Shown in pieces: positions 1 through 5,643 of a DNA stretch of 6,570 bases. The stretch's first letter is position 1; every line of letters starts with the position of its first letter. The position numbers were made by a program, and so were the translations under genes. The notes under the pieces are model-generated. The model saw only the letters and a program-made list of their open reading frames with translations. It ran no database searches and was not told where the DNA came from. Origin of the DNA: Lachnospiraceae bacterium (lineage in GTDB: Bacteria; Bacillota; Clostridia; Lachnospirales; Lachnospiraceae); the NCBI GenBank assembly GCA_020860745.1, contig JAJBTR010000307.1, positions 1 to 6,570 on the forward strand. The letters are read 5' to 3'.

Positions 1-1
1 T

Positions 2-115
2 GCTTTTTCCGAGCTGGTACAGGAGGCGGAGGAGAGATATATGACACTGATGGATTCGTATCCCGATAGTGATATGGCAGATGCATATTGCCATATAGCC
101 AGAAAGTTGATATAG
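2..115 (+). CDS. C-terminal end of a NifH-like Fe protein (H1), 5' truncated
   Basis: The window opens inside this gene; 37 codons and a TAG stop at 113-115 remain. The visible tail SELVQEAEERYMT aligns without a gap to [13 protein letters not shown] of the complete Fe protein downstream (H2 residues 213-225). The remaining 22 residues also align without a gap and end in a YCHIARKLI helix that matches the YRALARKV helix of true NifH. By my count 10 of 35 aligned residues are identical to H2, and the VQ-AE-R-MT pattern is also that of Azotobacter NifH. By family, it would be the ATP-dependent electron donor to the D1/K1 pair that follows 171 bases later. It stops soon after that helix, like H2, without the long acidic tail of Azotobacter NifH. 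The nucleotide-binding and cluster residues lie outside the window, so the call rests on the tail alone plus its position directly before a D-K pair. It could also be a more distant MinD/NifH-class ATPase. Confidence 0.7.
   Translation, partial: AFSELVQEAEERYMTLMDSYPDSDMADAYCHIARKLI
72..96 (+). repeat. Perfect 8-bp inverted repeat at the 3' end of H1
   Basis: ATATGGCA (72-79) and TGCCATAT (89-96) are exact reverse complements around a 9-base loop. A run of seven T (116-122) follows the stop codon, but about 19 bases after the stem, too far for a normal intrinsic terminator. It may be a weak mRNA structure at the H1-D1 boundary or simply a consequence of the codons. Confidence 0.35.
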
Positions 116-166
116 TTTTTTTCAATGCGATATTTAAAACACGGTATTACCTTTATTCCTGCTGAT

Positions 167-180
167 AATGTCAGGACATT
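167..180. promoter_or_regulatory. 14-base palindrome, possible operator in the H1-D1 gap
   Basis: AATGTC-AG-GACATT is a perfect 6+6 inverted repeat with a 2-base centre, lying 107 bases before the D1 start in an AT-rich gap (116-286) with no gene. The central spacing is too tight for a stable RNA hairpin and fits a dimeric DNA-binding protein better. No regulator is known from the window and I recognise no established consensus. The rest of the gap shows a T run and AT-rich sequence; I found no convincing -35/-10 pair. Confidence 0.3.
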
Positions 181-286
181 TTTCGATACAACACAAAGTG
201 ATATTTTATTTTCAGTATTTCATGGTTCGGTCAGGTATCTGATTTAAGTATTGATAAATTAATTTTAGAAAGAAAACGATTATTAT

Positions 287-1717
287 ATGCTGAAAAGAAT
301 TGAAAAAGATTTTAATACTGATAGTGTCCGAACCCCGATATACGAGGCTCATTTTCCAGCCCCGTTTCACGAGGGTCTGGAATACAGTTCCCCGGCGCGC
401 GGTACCTGGAATATTGTCCATACCGGAATGCTGATCCCGGAGTCCCACCAGATTTTTGTCTGTGCGCTGGGCTGCCTGCGGGGCGTGGTTCTTACGGCCG
501 CGGAGATGAATGCGCTGGGGCGTTATTCCTCCATCCAGATCCGGGAGGAAAATGTTCTCGACGGCGGGATGGAAGACCTGATGATCGAAGGGGTCACCGA
601 TATCATCCATAAACTGGATTACAGGCCGAGGGCGATTCTGCTTTTTATCAGTTGCCAGCATTTTTTTCTGGCATATGACCAGAAGCTTGTGTTTGAGGTC
701 CTGCGGGAGCGTTTCCCGGATATCTGTTTTACTGACTGCTACATGATTCCGACGCTGCGAAAAAGCGGGCTGACGCCGGACCAGAAAATGCGGATACAGA
801 TGTACAGCATGTGGGAAAATCGTCCTTTTGATCAGAAAAGGGTTAACTTAATCGGCAGCAATCTTCCGACAGCGGAAACCTCGGAGCTGCGGCGGATGGT
901 GGAGGACCATGGTTTTTCTTTCTGGGATCTCTATCGTTGCAAAGATTTTGAAGATTACCTGGCGATGGCGGAGGCGCCGCTGAATCTGGTCTATGAACCG
1001 ACGGCGCTCCTGGCCGCTGAGGATTTGAAAAAAAGGCTGGGACAGGAGTATCTCTACCTCAGTTTTACCTATGATTTTGAGGAGCTTGATTACAATTATC
1101 ACTTGCTGGCGGATGCGCTGGCAATCGAAACGCCGGATTTTACCGAGGATAAACGGCGCGCAGAAGCAGCGCTTGCGCATGCCGCTGCCGTGATTGGCGA
1201 TACACCCATCGCGGTGGATTATACCTTTACTTTTCGTATTTTAAGCTTTGTGAAAATGCTGTTGGAAAACGGATTTCATATCACGGAAATTTATGCAGAT
1301 GTTTTTTTGCCGGAGGACGAGGATAACTTCCGGTGGATTCAGGAGCGGTATCCGGATATTATAATCTCGGCGACAAACCGGCCCATGATGAGGTTTGTGC
1401 ATGGCGCGTCGGACGACCTGGAACTGGAAGCAGATTCCGAAAGGATTCCGGAACAGAAAATTGATTCGGAAATACAGAAGGATAATGACTACATTCAGTC
1501 AGGAAATCGTACGGGGAAAAAGATCCTCGCCGCAGGCCAAAAAGCAGCATACTTTGCCGGGACAGATTATTTTGTCAATGTGGCGGAGAGCGGCGGCTTC
1601 TACGGGTTTGACGGGATAGTACAGATCATGCAGCTGATGGAGGATGCCTTTTATCATAAAAAAGACAGAAAGGTGCTAATCCAAAGGAAGGGTTACGGAT
1701 GTGAGAGTTGTCTGTAG
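287..1717 (+). CDS. NifD-like component 1 subunit (D1) of an uncharacterised nitrogenase-like reductase
   Basis: The protein has 476 residues and is cytoplasmic, with no signal peptide or membrane segment. Two cysteines fit NifD P-cluster positions: C63 in ALGCLRG (Cys88) and C123 in FISCQHF (Cys154). The Cys62 position is empty. Near the C-terminus FYGFDG (438-443) matches the YHGFDG of NifD that follows FeMo-co ligand His442, but the histidine position holds V or N. In the NifD Cys275 region, the segment NLVYEP (233-238) has no cysteine. It therefore should not carry FeMo-co. Block 217-252 (RC.DFE.YL.MAEA) is shared with D2. Two oddities are a hydrophilic insert at about 377-412 and a 20-residue tail ending CESCL. 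The ATG has only a weak purine stretch upstream (AGAAAGAAAA) rather than a clear GG-rich site, but the start puts YSSP at 33-36 exactly as in D2. It is followed by K1 after 59 bases and is its presumed partner. The substrate is unknown. Confidence 0.85.
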   Translation: MLKRIEKDFNTDSVRTPIYEAHFPAPFHEGLEYSSPARGTWNIVHTGMLIPESHQIFVCALGCLRGVVLTAAEMNALGRYSSIQIREENVLDGGMEDLMIEGVTDIIHKLDYRPRAILLFISCQHFFLAYDQKLVFEVLRERFPDICFTDCYMIPTLRKSGLTPDQKMRIQMYSMWENRPFDQKRVNLIGSNLPTAETSELRRMVEDHGFSFWDLYRCKDFEDYLAMAEAPLNLVYEPTALLAAEDLKKRLGQEYLYLSFTYDFEELDYNYHLLADALAIETPDFTEDKRRAEAALAHAAAVIGDTPIAVDYTFTFRILSFVKMLLENGFHITEIYADVFLPEDEDNFRWIQERYPDIIISATNRPMMRFVHGASDDLELEADSERIPEQKIDSEIQKDNDYIQSGNRTGKKILAAGQKAAYFAGTDYFVNVAESGGFYGFDGIVQIMQLMEDAFYHKKDRKVLIQRKGYGCESCL

Positions 1718-1756
1718 TCTGTAGTTTGGATAAGGCATGCAGATATGACGAACCGG

Positions 1757-1764
1757 AAAGGAGG
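1757..1764 (+). promoter_or_regulatory. Ribosome binding site deciding the K1 start
   Basis: AAAGGAGG lies 12 bases before ATG 1777. The reading frame stays open further upstream to a TTG at 1708 that overlaps the end of D1, but that TTG would add 23 residues absent from the paralogue K2. With ATG 1777, YELGG, GC and DEPRW fall at identical residue numbers in K1 and K2, so the ATG is preferred. Confidence 0.75.
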
Positions 1765-1776
1765 CGGAAACTGCAT

Positions 1777-3066
1777 ATGAGACAGACTACAGGACTGACC
1801 TCAACCTATTCATCGGATGAATTCGGCATCTGCTCGGCGCTCTACGAGCTGGGCGGGATGGTTGTCATGCACGACGCCTCCGGATGCAATTCGACTTACA
1901 CAACCCACGATGAGCCGCGGTGGTATGACATGGACAGCATGATTTTTATTTCCGCCATCTCTGAGGCCGAAGCGATTATGGGGGACGATGATAAGTTTAT
2001 TGATGATCTGATTGAGACGGCGGGGGAATTACATCCGAAATTTATCGCGCTGGTCGGAGCGCCGATCCCTTATATGATCGGGACAGATCTGGATGCGATC
2101 GCCCGGATTGTCAGCGGGAAAACCGGTCTCCCCTGTTTTACGTTCGCGGCCAATGGGATGCACGATTATACCAGAGGCGTTTCCATGGCGATGGAGCGGA
2201 TTGTGAGGGAATTTGCAGAGGAAGAAAATTCTTCCGCACGACTGGTTGCGCGACCTGTGGATAAGGTTCTTACAGGATCAAGAACAGTGGAAAAAGTTGG
2301 TGAGGATACATATTTGCAATCGAAACAAATGTCCCGAATTACAGTGAATATCCTCGGTGCTACTCCACTGGATTTTTCCCTGAACGGCAGCATGGATTCT
2401 ATGAAAGAATGGGTGACGGTACACGGCATGGAGTTGGGTCTCTGTCTTTCCATGGGATGCACATTGGAAGATATCCGGAAAGCCGGGGAAGCACAGGTGA
2501 ATCTGGTAATCTCAGCCGGAGGTCTCGCGGCGGCAAAGTATTTGCGGGGGAGATTTGGAACTCCCTATGTCGTTGGTGTCCCGATTGGAGAAGCATTTTC
2601 TGAAAATCTGTCGGCGGTTGTACGGACGGCATCCCGTTCTGCTGACAACATAATTTCATATCTGCAATACGGCGTTGTAAGACAAGAAAACAGAATGTCT
2701 ATAGAAAACAAAGGTCTGAGTGCCATCATATGTTGCGCCATCATCGGCGAAGCGGTATATTCCGCTTCCCTGGCAGCCACAATTGAGATGGAATATGGAA
2801 TCCGCGCGGAAGTCCTCTGCCCGCTGGATGTGGGGCAGGAATTGCTCCGGCCGGAGGATCATTATGTGCCGGAGGAGGATGATCTGATCTGTCTTCTGAA
2901 AAACTATGATGCAGTGATTGCGGATCCGCTGTATCGTCCGCTGCTGAGAGGGGAGAAGCAGAAGTTTTATCCGCTGCCGCATGAGGCGTTTTCCGGACGG
3001 ATTTATGACAGTGTGAATCCGAATCTGATAGTGAAGAGACTGAATAAGGCAGAAATATTCCGATAA
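1777..3066 (+). CDS. NifK-like component 1 subunit (K1)
   Basis: The protein has 429 residues from ATG 1777 and is presumed to pair with D1. C19 (FGICSALYELGG) and C37 (MHDASGCNS) correspond to NifK P-cluster cysteines 70 and 95. The third position, Cys153 of NifK, is Pro96 in GAPIPYMIGTD. D1 and K1 together keep four such cysteines. The middle domain has TLEDIRKAGEAQVNLV (229-244) and GTPYVVGVPIGEAF (261-274), which follow the second Rossmann domain of NifK/NifN proteins. The C-terminal domain runs from IICC (317-320) to a basic end that matches the last part of NifK. Compared with K2 it has about 32 extra residues between FAE (146-148) and PLD (197-199), in lower-GC DNA. Other cysteines, whose role is unknown, are C120, C223, C228, C319, C320, C348 and C372. 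It could equally be a NifN-like scaffold subunit. Confidence 0.85.
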   Translation: MRQTTGLTSTYSSDEFGICSALYELGGMVVMHDASGCNSTYTTHDEPRWYDMDSMIFISAISEAEAIMGDDDKFIDDLIETAGELHPKFIALVGAPIPYMIGTDLDAIARIVSGKTGLPCFTFAANGMHDYTRGVSMAMERIVREFAEEENSSARLVARPVDKVLTGSRTVEKVGEDTYLQSKQMSRITVNILGATPLDFSLNGSMDSMKEWVTVHGMELGLCLSMGCTLEDIRKAGEAQVNLVISAGGLAAAKYLRGRFGTPYVVGVPIGEAFSENLSAVVRTASRSADNIISYLQYGVVRQENRMSIENKGLSAIICCAIIGEAVYSASLAATIEMEYGIRAEVLCPLDVGQELLRPEDHYVPEEDDLICLLKNYDAVIADPLYRPLLRGEKQKFYPLPHEAFSGRIYDSVNPNLIVKRLNKAEIFR

Positions 3067-3078
3067 ATTGAAAGGTGC

Positions 3079-3100
3079 GATTAGCGCAGAAGTGCGAATC
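3079..3100 (+). repeat. Imperfect inverted repeat just after K1
   Basis: GATT (3079-3082) pairs with AATC (3097-3100) and CGCA (3085-3088) with TGCG (3093-3096), leaving a 2-base bulge and a GAAG loop. It starts 12 bases after the K1 stop. No T run follows, so it is not an intrinsic terminator; a weak 3'-end or processing hairpin is possible. Confidence 0.3.
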
Positions 3101-3127
3101 ATCTTAAAATCCGGCATTGTACCACGA

Positions 3128-3156
3128 TTGAGGTTTTATCAGCGCAATGATTTTAT
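3128..3156 (+). promoter_or_regulatory. Weak candidate promoter before H2
   Basis: TTGAGG (3128-3133) and TTTTAT (3151-3156) are separated by 17 bases, the standard spacing. Each matches the sigma-A consensus at only four of six positions, so this is a suggestion and not a call. It would give H2 its own transcript, as Fe proteins are often needed in excess over component 1. Confidence 0.2.
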
Positions 3157-3163
3157 GAGCCTG

Positions 3164-3182
3164 GATAACAGATTACGTTATC
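3164..3182 (+). repeat. 6-bp inverted repeat in the H2 leader
   Basis: GATAAC (3164-3169) and GTTATC (3177-3182) pair around a 7-base loop. An alternative overlapping pairing, CAGAT with ATCTG, is also possible. It lies 40 bases before the H2 start and about 20 bases before its ribosome site, so it could affect translation or transcript stability. Confidence 0.3.
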
Positions 3183-3221
3183 TGAAACAATAGTGAGAAT
3201 AAACGGGAAGGAAAGTCCTAC

Positions 3222-3974
3222 ATGTTAAAAATAGCGATATACGGCAAAGGCGGGATCGGAAAGTCCACCACAACAGCTAACCTGGCGGCGGCTTTTGCTG
3301 TTCTGGGGAAAAAAGTGATCCAGATCGGCTGTGACCCGAAAGCGGATTCCACGATTAACCTGCTGGGCGGCAACCCGATGACGCCGGTCATGAATTATAT
3401 CCGGGACCACGATGAGGAGCCGGAGCGGCTGGACCAGATTGCCCGGGAGGGATTCGGCGGTATTCTCTGCATTGAGACCGGCGGACCGACGCCGGGGCTG
3501 GGCTGTGCCGGACGCGGGATTATTACCACGTTCAGCCTCCTGGAGGACCTGGAGTTGTTCGATACCTGTCAGCCGGATGTGGTTTTATATGACGTCCTCG
3601 GCGATGTGGTGTGCGGCGGGTTTGCCGCGCCGATTCGGGAGGGTTACGCGGAGCAGATTCTGATTGTGACTTCCGGGGAAAAGATGGCGCTCTATGCAGC
3701 CAATAATATTTACACGGCGGTGCAGAATTTTGAAGACCGCGGCTATGCTTCGGTGAGGGGAATTATACTGAACCGGAGAAATGTGGAGAACGAGCAGGAA
3801 AAAGTGTCTGCATTTGCCGCAGAGCGGGGACTTGAGATTGTGGCCGATATTCCGCGGAGCGAGGATATCATTCGATATGAGGACCGGGGAATGACGGTGA
3901 TCGAGGGAGATAGGGACCTCCCCATCAGTCATATTTATCTGGATCTGGCGGCGAGGCTGCTGCAGGAGAGTTAA
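3222..3974 (+). CDS. NifH-like Fe protein (H2), ATP-dependent electron donor
   Basis: The protein has 250 residues, shorter than the roughly 290 of Mo-nitrogenase NifH because it lacks the long C-terminal tail. Visible elements in order are: Walker [10 protein letters not shown] (8-16); switch I DPKADST (38-44); C95 in [13 protein letters not shown], with R98 at the site ADP-ribosylated in some NifH; and C131 in switch [19 protein letters not shown] (124-140). C95 and C131 are the two ligands each subunit gives to the bridging [4Fe-4S] cluster of the dimer. Family knowledge: such proteins hydrolyse MgATP to push low-potential electrons one at a time into a NifDK-type partner, here presumably D2/K2, D1/K1, or both. 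GGGAAGGAAAG (3205-3215) is a good ribosome site. It lies 155 bases after K1 and 209 before D2. No nifI/GlnB-type gene lies between H2 and D2. It is not necessarily a true nifH; BchL- and CfbC-type proteins share all these motifs. Confidence 0.95.
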   Translation: MLKIAIYGKGGIGKSTTTANLAAAFAVLGKKVIQIGCDPKADSTINLLGGNPMTPVMNYIRDHDEEPERLDQIAREGFGGILCIETGGPTPGLGCAGRGIITTFSLLEDLELFDTCQPDVVLYDVLGDVVCGGFAAPIREGYAEQILIVTSGEKMALYAANNIYTAVQNFEDRGYASVRGIILNRRNVENEQEKVSAFAAERGLEIVADIPRSEDIIRYEDRGMTVIEGDRDLPISHIYLDLAARLLQES

Positions 3975-4089
3975 ATCTGTTTTTCCCGGTATTTGGTTTC
4001 GGAATGAACAAAGACAGTACAATGCGATGAACATGCTGATACCGGAAACGTTTTGCAGATTGCAGATACAGAGAAATACTTAGAAAATA

Positions 4090-4118
4090 CGTAACTGTTC
4101 AGTGCCTTCACAGTTACG
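4090..4118 (+). repeat. Perfect 9-bp hairpin between H2 and D2
   Basis: CGTAACTGT (4090-4098) and ACAGTTACG (4110-4118) are exact reverse complements around an 11-base loop. No T run follows (next bases AGGAAAAG), so it is not a standard terminator. In the 3975-4183 gap, which has no gene, it is the strongest structure. A plausible role, by analogy with the nifH-nifD spacer of other organisms, is protecting an H2 transcript end or separating H from D-K expression. A protein-binding site is the alternative. Confidence 0.5.
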
Positions 4119-4183
4119 AGGAAAAGTCCATTAGAAAAATCGTTGCGACAAATACCTGGTTCAGCAGGAAGGAATCATAAATT

Positions 4184-5473
4184 ATGAAACAGCAAGTTTA
4201 TTCAATTACGGCGGCAGACCTGGCCGCGCGGGGGAAAGCGGATATCCCGGAGGAGCTGCAGTCCTCGAAACATCTGATTTACAGTTCCCCGGCCACGCTG
4301 GCGTTCGATTCGCCTGGCGCCCAGGGGTTCGGCGTGAAGCGTGCCGGACTGGCAATCCCCGGTTCCGTGATGCTTCTGGTGGCGCCCGGATGCTGCGGGC
4401 GAAATACGATGATGCTGGATCAGATCGGCGGCTACGGAGACCGTTTTTTTTATCTGCTGCAGGATGACACGGATATTGTGACCGGCCGGCACCTGAACCG
4501 TATCTCGCAGACGGTAAAGGAAGTGGTGGATTCGCTGGAGGAAAGGCCGACTGCGGTCATGATCTGCATTACCTGTGTGGATGCTCTCCTGGGTACGGAT
4601 ATGGAGCGCGTCTGCCGCAAAGCCTCGGAGTACGCGGGGGTTCCGGTGCTTCCCTGTTATATGTATGCGCTGACCAGGGAGGGGCGCGTGCCTCCCATGA
4701 CTTCGGTACGGAAAACGGTGTATGCGCTTCTGGAAAAACGCGGGCGGAAAAAACAGGCCGTAAACTTGCTCGGGGAATTTGCACCTTACGACGACCGCTG
4801 TGAATTGTATGAAATATTGAAAAATCTCGGGATAAAAACCATCCGTGAGATTTCGCGGTGTCGGGATTTTGAGGAGTACCTCTCCATGGCGGAGGCAAAT
4901 TTTAACATTGTGCTGAATCCGGAGAGCCGTCTGGCTGCGGAAGATTTTAAGAGCAGGCTCGGCATTCCCTCTCTGGAAATGACAAGAGTCTACCAGATTG
5001 ACAAGATTCAGAAGCAGTATGAACTGCTTGGCTCCGCCCTGGGTGTAACAATCGATGAAGCCGCTTATTACAGGGAGGCGCTGGAAGCTGTACAGGAGTT
5101 TTCCGGGCGATGGCCGAATACGGTTTTTGCCGTCGGAGAATGGATGAACGGCGACCCGTTTGAACTGTCGCTGACGCTGCTGCGCTACGGGCATTCAGTG
5201 GCGGAGATTTACGGAACCGTGACAAACCTGAATTTTATCTATATCAAAAAAATAGCAGCCCTGAGTCCCGGGACGCGGATTTATACGAATCTGTCGCCGA
5301 CCATGCTCAATTACAACTGCGGAGAATCCCAGGCGGATATTTCTATCGGACAGGATGCCACTTATTATCACCCGGACAGCGCCAATGTTCCGTGGAATGC
5401 GGAGAATAAGCCGTTTGGATATGCGGGTTTGCGTGATCTGTTTCGGGAGCTTTCCAAAGCCATGCAGGCATGA
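4184..5473 (+). CDS. NifD-like component 1 subunit (D2), paralogue of D1
   Basis: The protein has 429 residues. Ribosome site AGGAAGGA (4166-4173) lies 10 bases before the ATG. C70 in APGCCGRN corresponds to NifD Cys88, with a second cysteine C71 beside it. C131 in CITCVDALLGTD corresponds to Cys154, with C128 three residues before. The Cys62 position is serine or proline (SPGAQGFG, 43-50). The FeMo-co Cys275 region reads NIVLNPESRL (241-250) without cysteine. The His442 region (about 399-416) has no matching histidine, and the GFDG motif is reduced to FGYAG. Block 225-260 matches D1 217-252 at 23 of 36 residues by my count, which ties the two into one subfamily. It lacks the long hydrophilic insert and CxxC tail of D1. 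Its partner is presumably K2, 170 bases downstream. Function: electron-accepting catalytic or scaffold subunit of unknown substrate. Confidence 0.85.
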   Translation: MKQQVYSITAADLAARGKADIPEELQSSKHLIYSSPATLAFDSPGAQGFGVKRAGLAIPGSVMLLVAPGCCGRNTMMLDQIGGYGDRFFYLLQDDTDIVTGRHLNRISQTVKEVVDSLEERPTAVMICITCVDALLGTDMERVCRKASEYAGVPVLPCYMYALTREGRVPPMTSVRKTVYALLEKRGRKKQAVNLLGEFAPYDDRCELYEILKNLGIKTIREISRCRDFEEYLSMAEANFNIVLNPESRLAAEDFKSRLGIPSLEMTRVYQIDKIQKQYELLGSALGVTIDEAAYYREALEAVQEFSGRWPNTVFAVGEWMNGDPFELSLTLLRYGHSVAEIYGTVTNLNFIYIKKIAALSPGTRIYTNLSPTMLNYNCGESQADISIGQDATYYHPDSANVPWNAENKPFGYAGLRDLFRELSKAMQA

Positions 5474-5501
5474 TTTTACCTGACTCATTGTCTGCGAAAT
5501 A

Positions 5502-5522
5502 AAGTGTTGCTTTGCGACACTT
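5502..5522 (+). repeat. 9-bp stem with triloop in the D2-K2 gap
   Basis: AAGTGTTGC (5502-5510) pairs with GCGACACTT (5514-5522), with one G-T wobble and a TTT loop. It lies about 28 bases after the D2 stop. No T run follows. The rest of the 5474-5643 gap holds only a smaller repeat, TGTAC (5571-5575) with GTACA (5584-5588), and no gene. Confidence 0.45.
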
Positions 5523-5643
5523 CGTGCGCGAGCGGTTGATCCACGAGCCATCCGCTTATAAAGTGTATTTTGTACATATCAGCGTACATTTTCAACAGTT
5601 TTGCAATTACTTGTCAGATGATGAAGAATACGAGGAAAACGCC

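Noticed and set aside
72..122. Intrinsic terminator after H1
   Set aside because: The 8-bp inverted repeat lies inside the coding region and the T run begins about 19 bases after it, so the two do not form a standard terminator.
212..661. Minus-strand open frame of 149 codons across the D1 start
   Set aside because: It covers the D1 N-terminal coding region, has no motif, and conflicts with a frame supported by paralogy.
1708..1776. Extended K1 start at TTG 1708 adding 23 residues with two cysteines
   Set aside because: It has a rare start codon overlapping D1, no matching segment in K2, and a strong AAAGGAGG site in front of ATG 1777.
287..3066. Protochlorophyllide or chlorophyllide reductase (BchNB / BchYZ), CfbD or MarDK
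   Set aside because: The cysteine pattern does not match the BchN three-cysteine set. There are two distinct D and K subunits, unlike homodimeric CfbD, and nothing visible ties the substrate to chlorin, F430 or methylthio-alkanes.
3222..3974. Calling H2 a true nifH and the cluster a nitrogen-fixation operon
   Set aside because: NifH motifs are shared by BchL, CfbC and other Fe proteins. The component 1 partners lack FeMo-co ligands, and no nifB, nifE or nifN with expected motifs and no nifI pair is present.
4202..5194. Long open frame of about 330 codons on the minus strand inside D2
   Set aside because: It is antisense to a gene with clear family motifs, its translation shows no recognisable domain, and it arises from codon bias in moderate-GC DNA.
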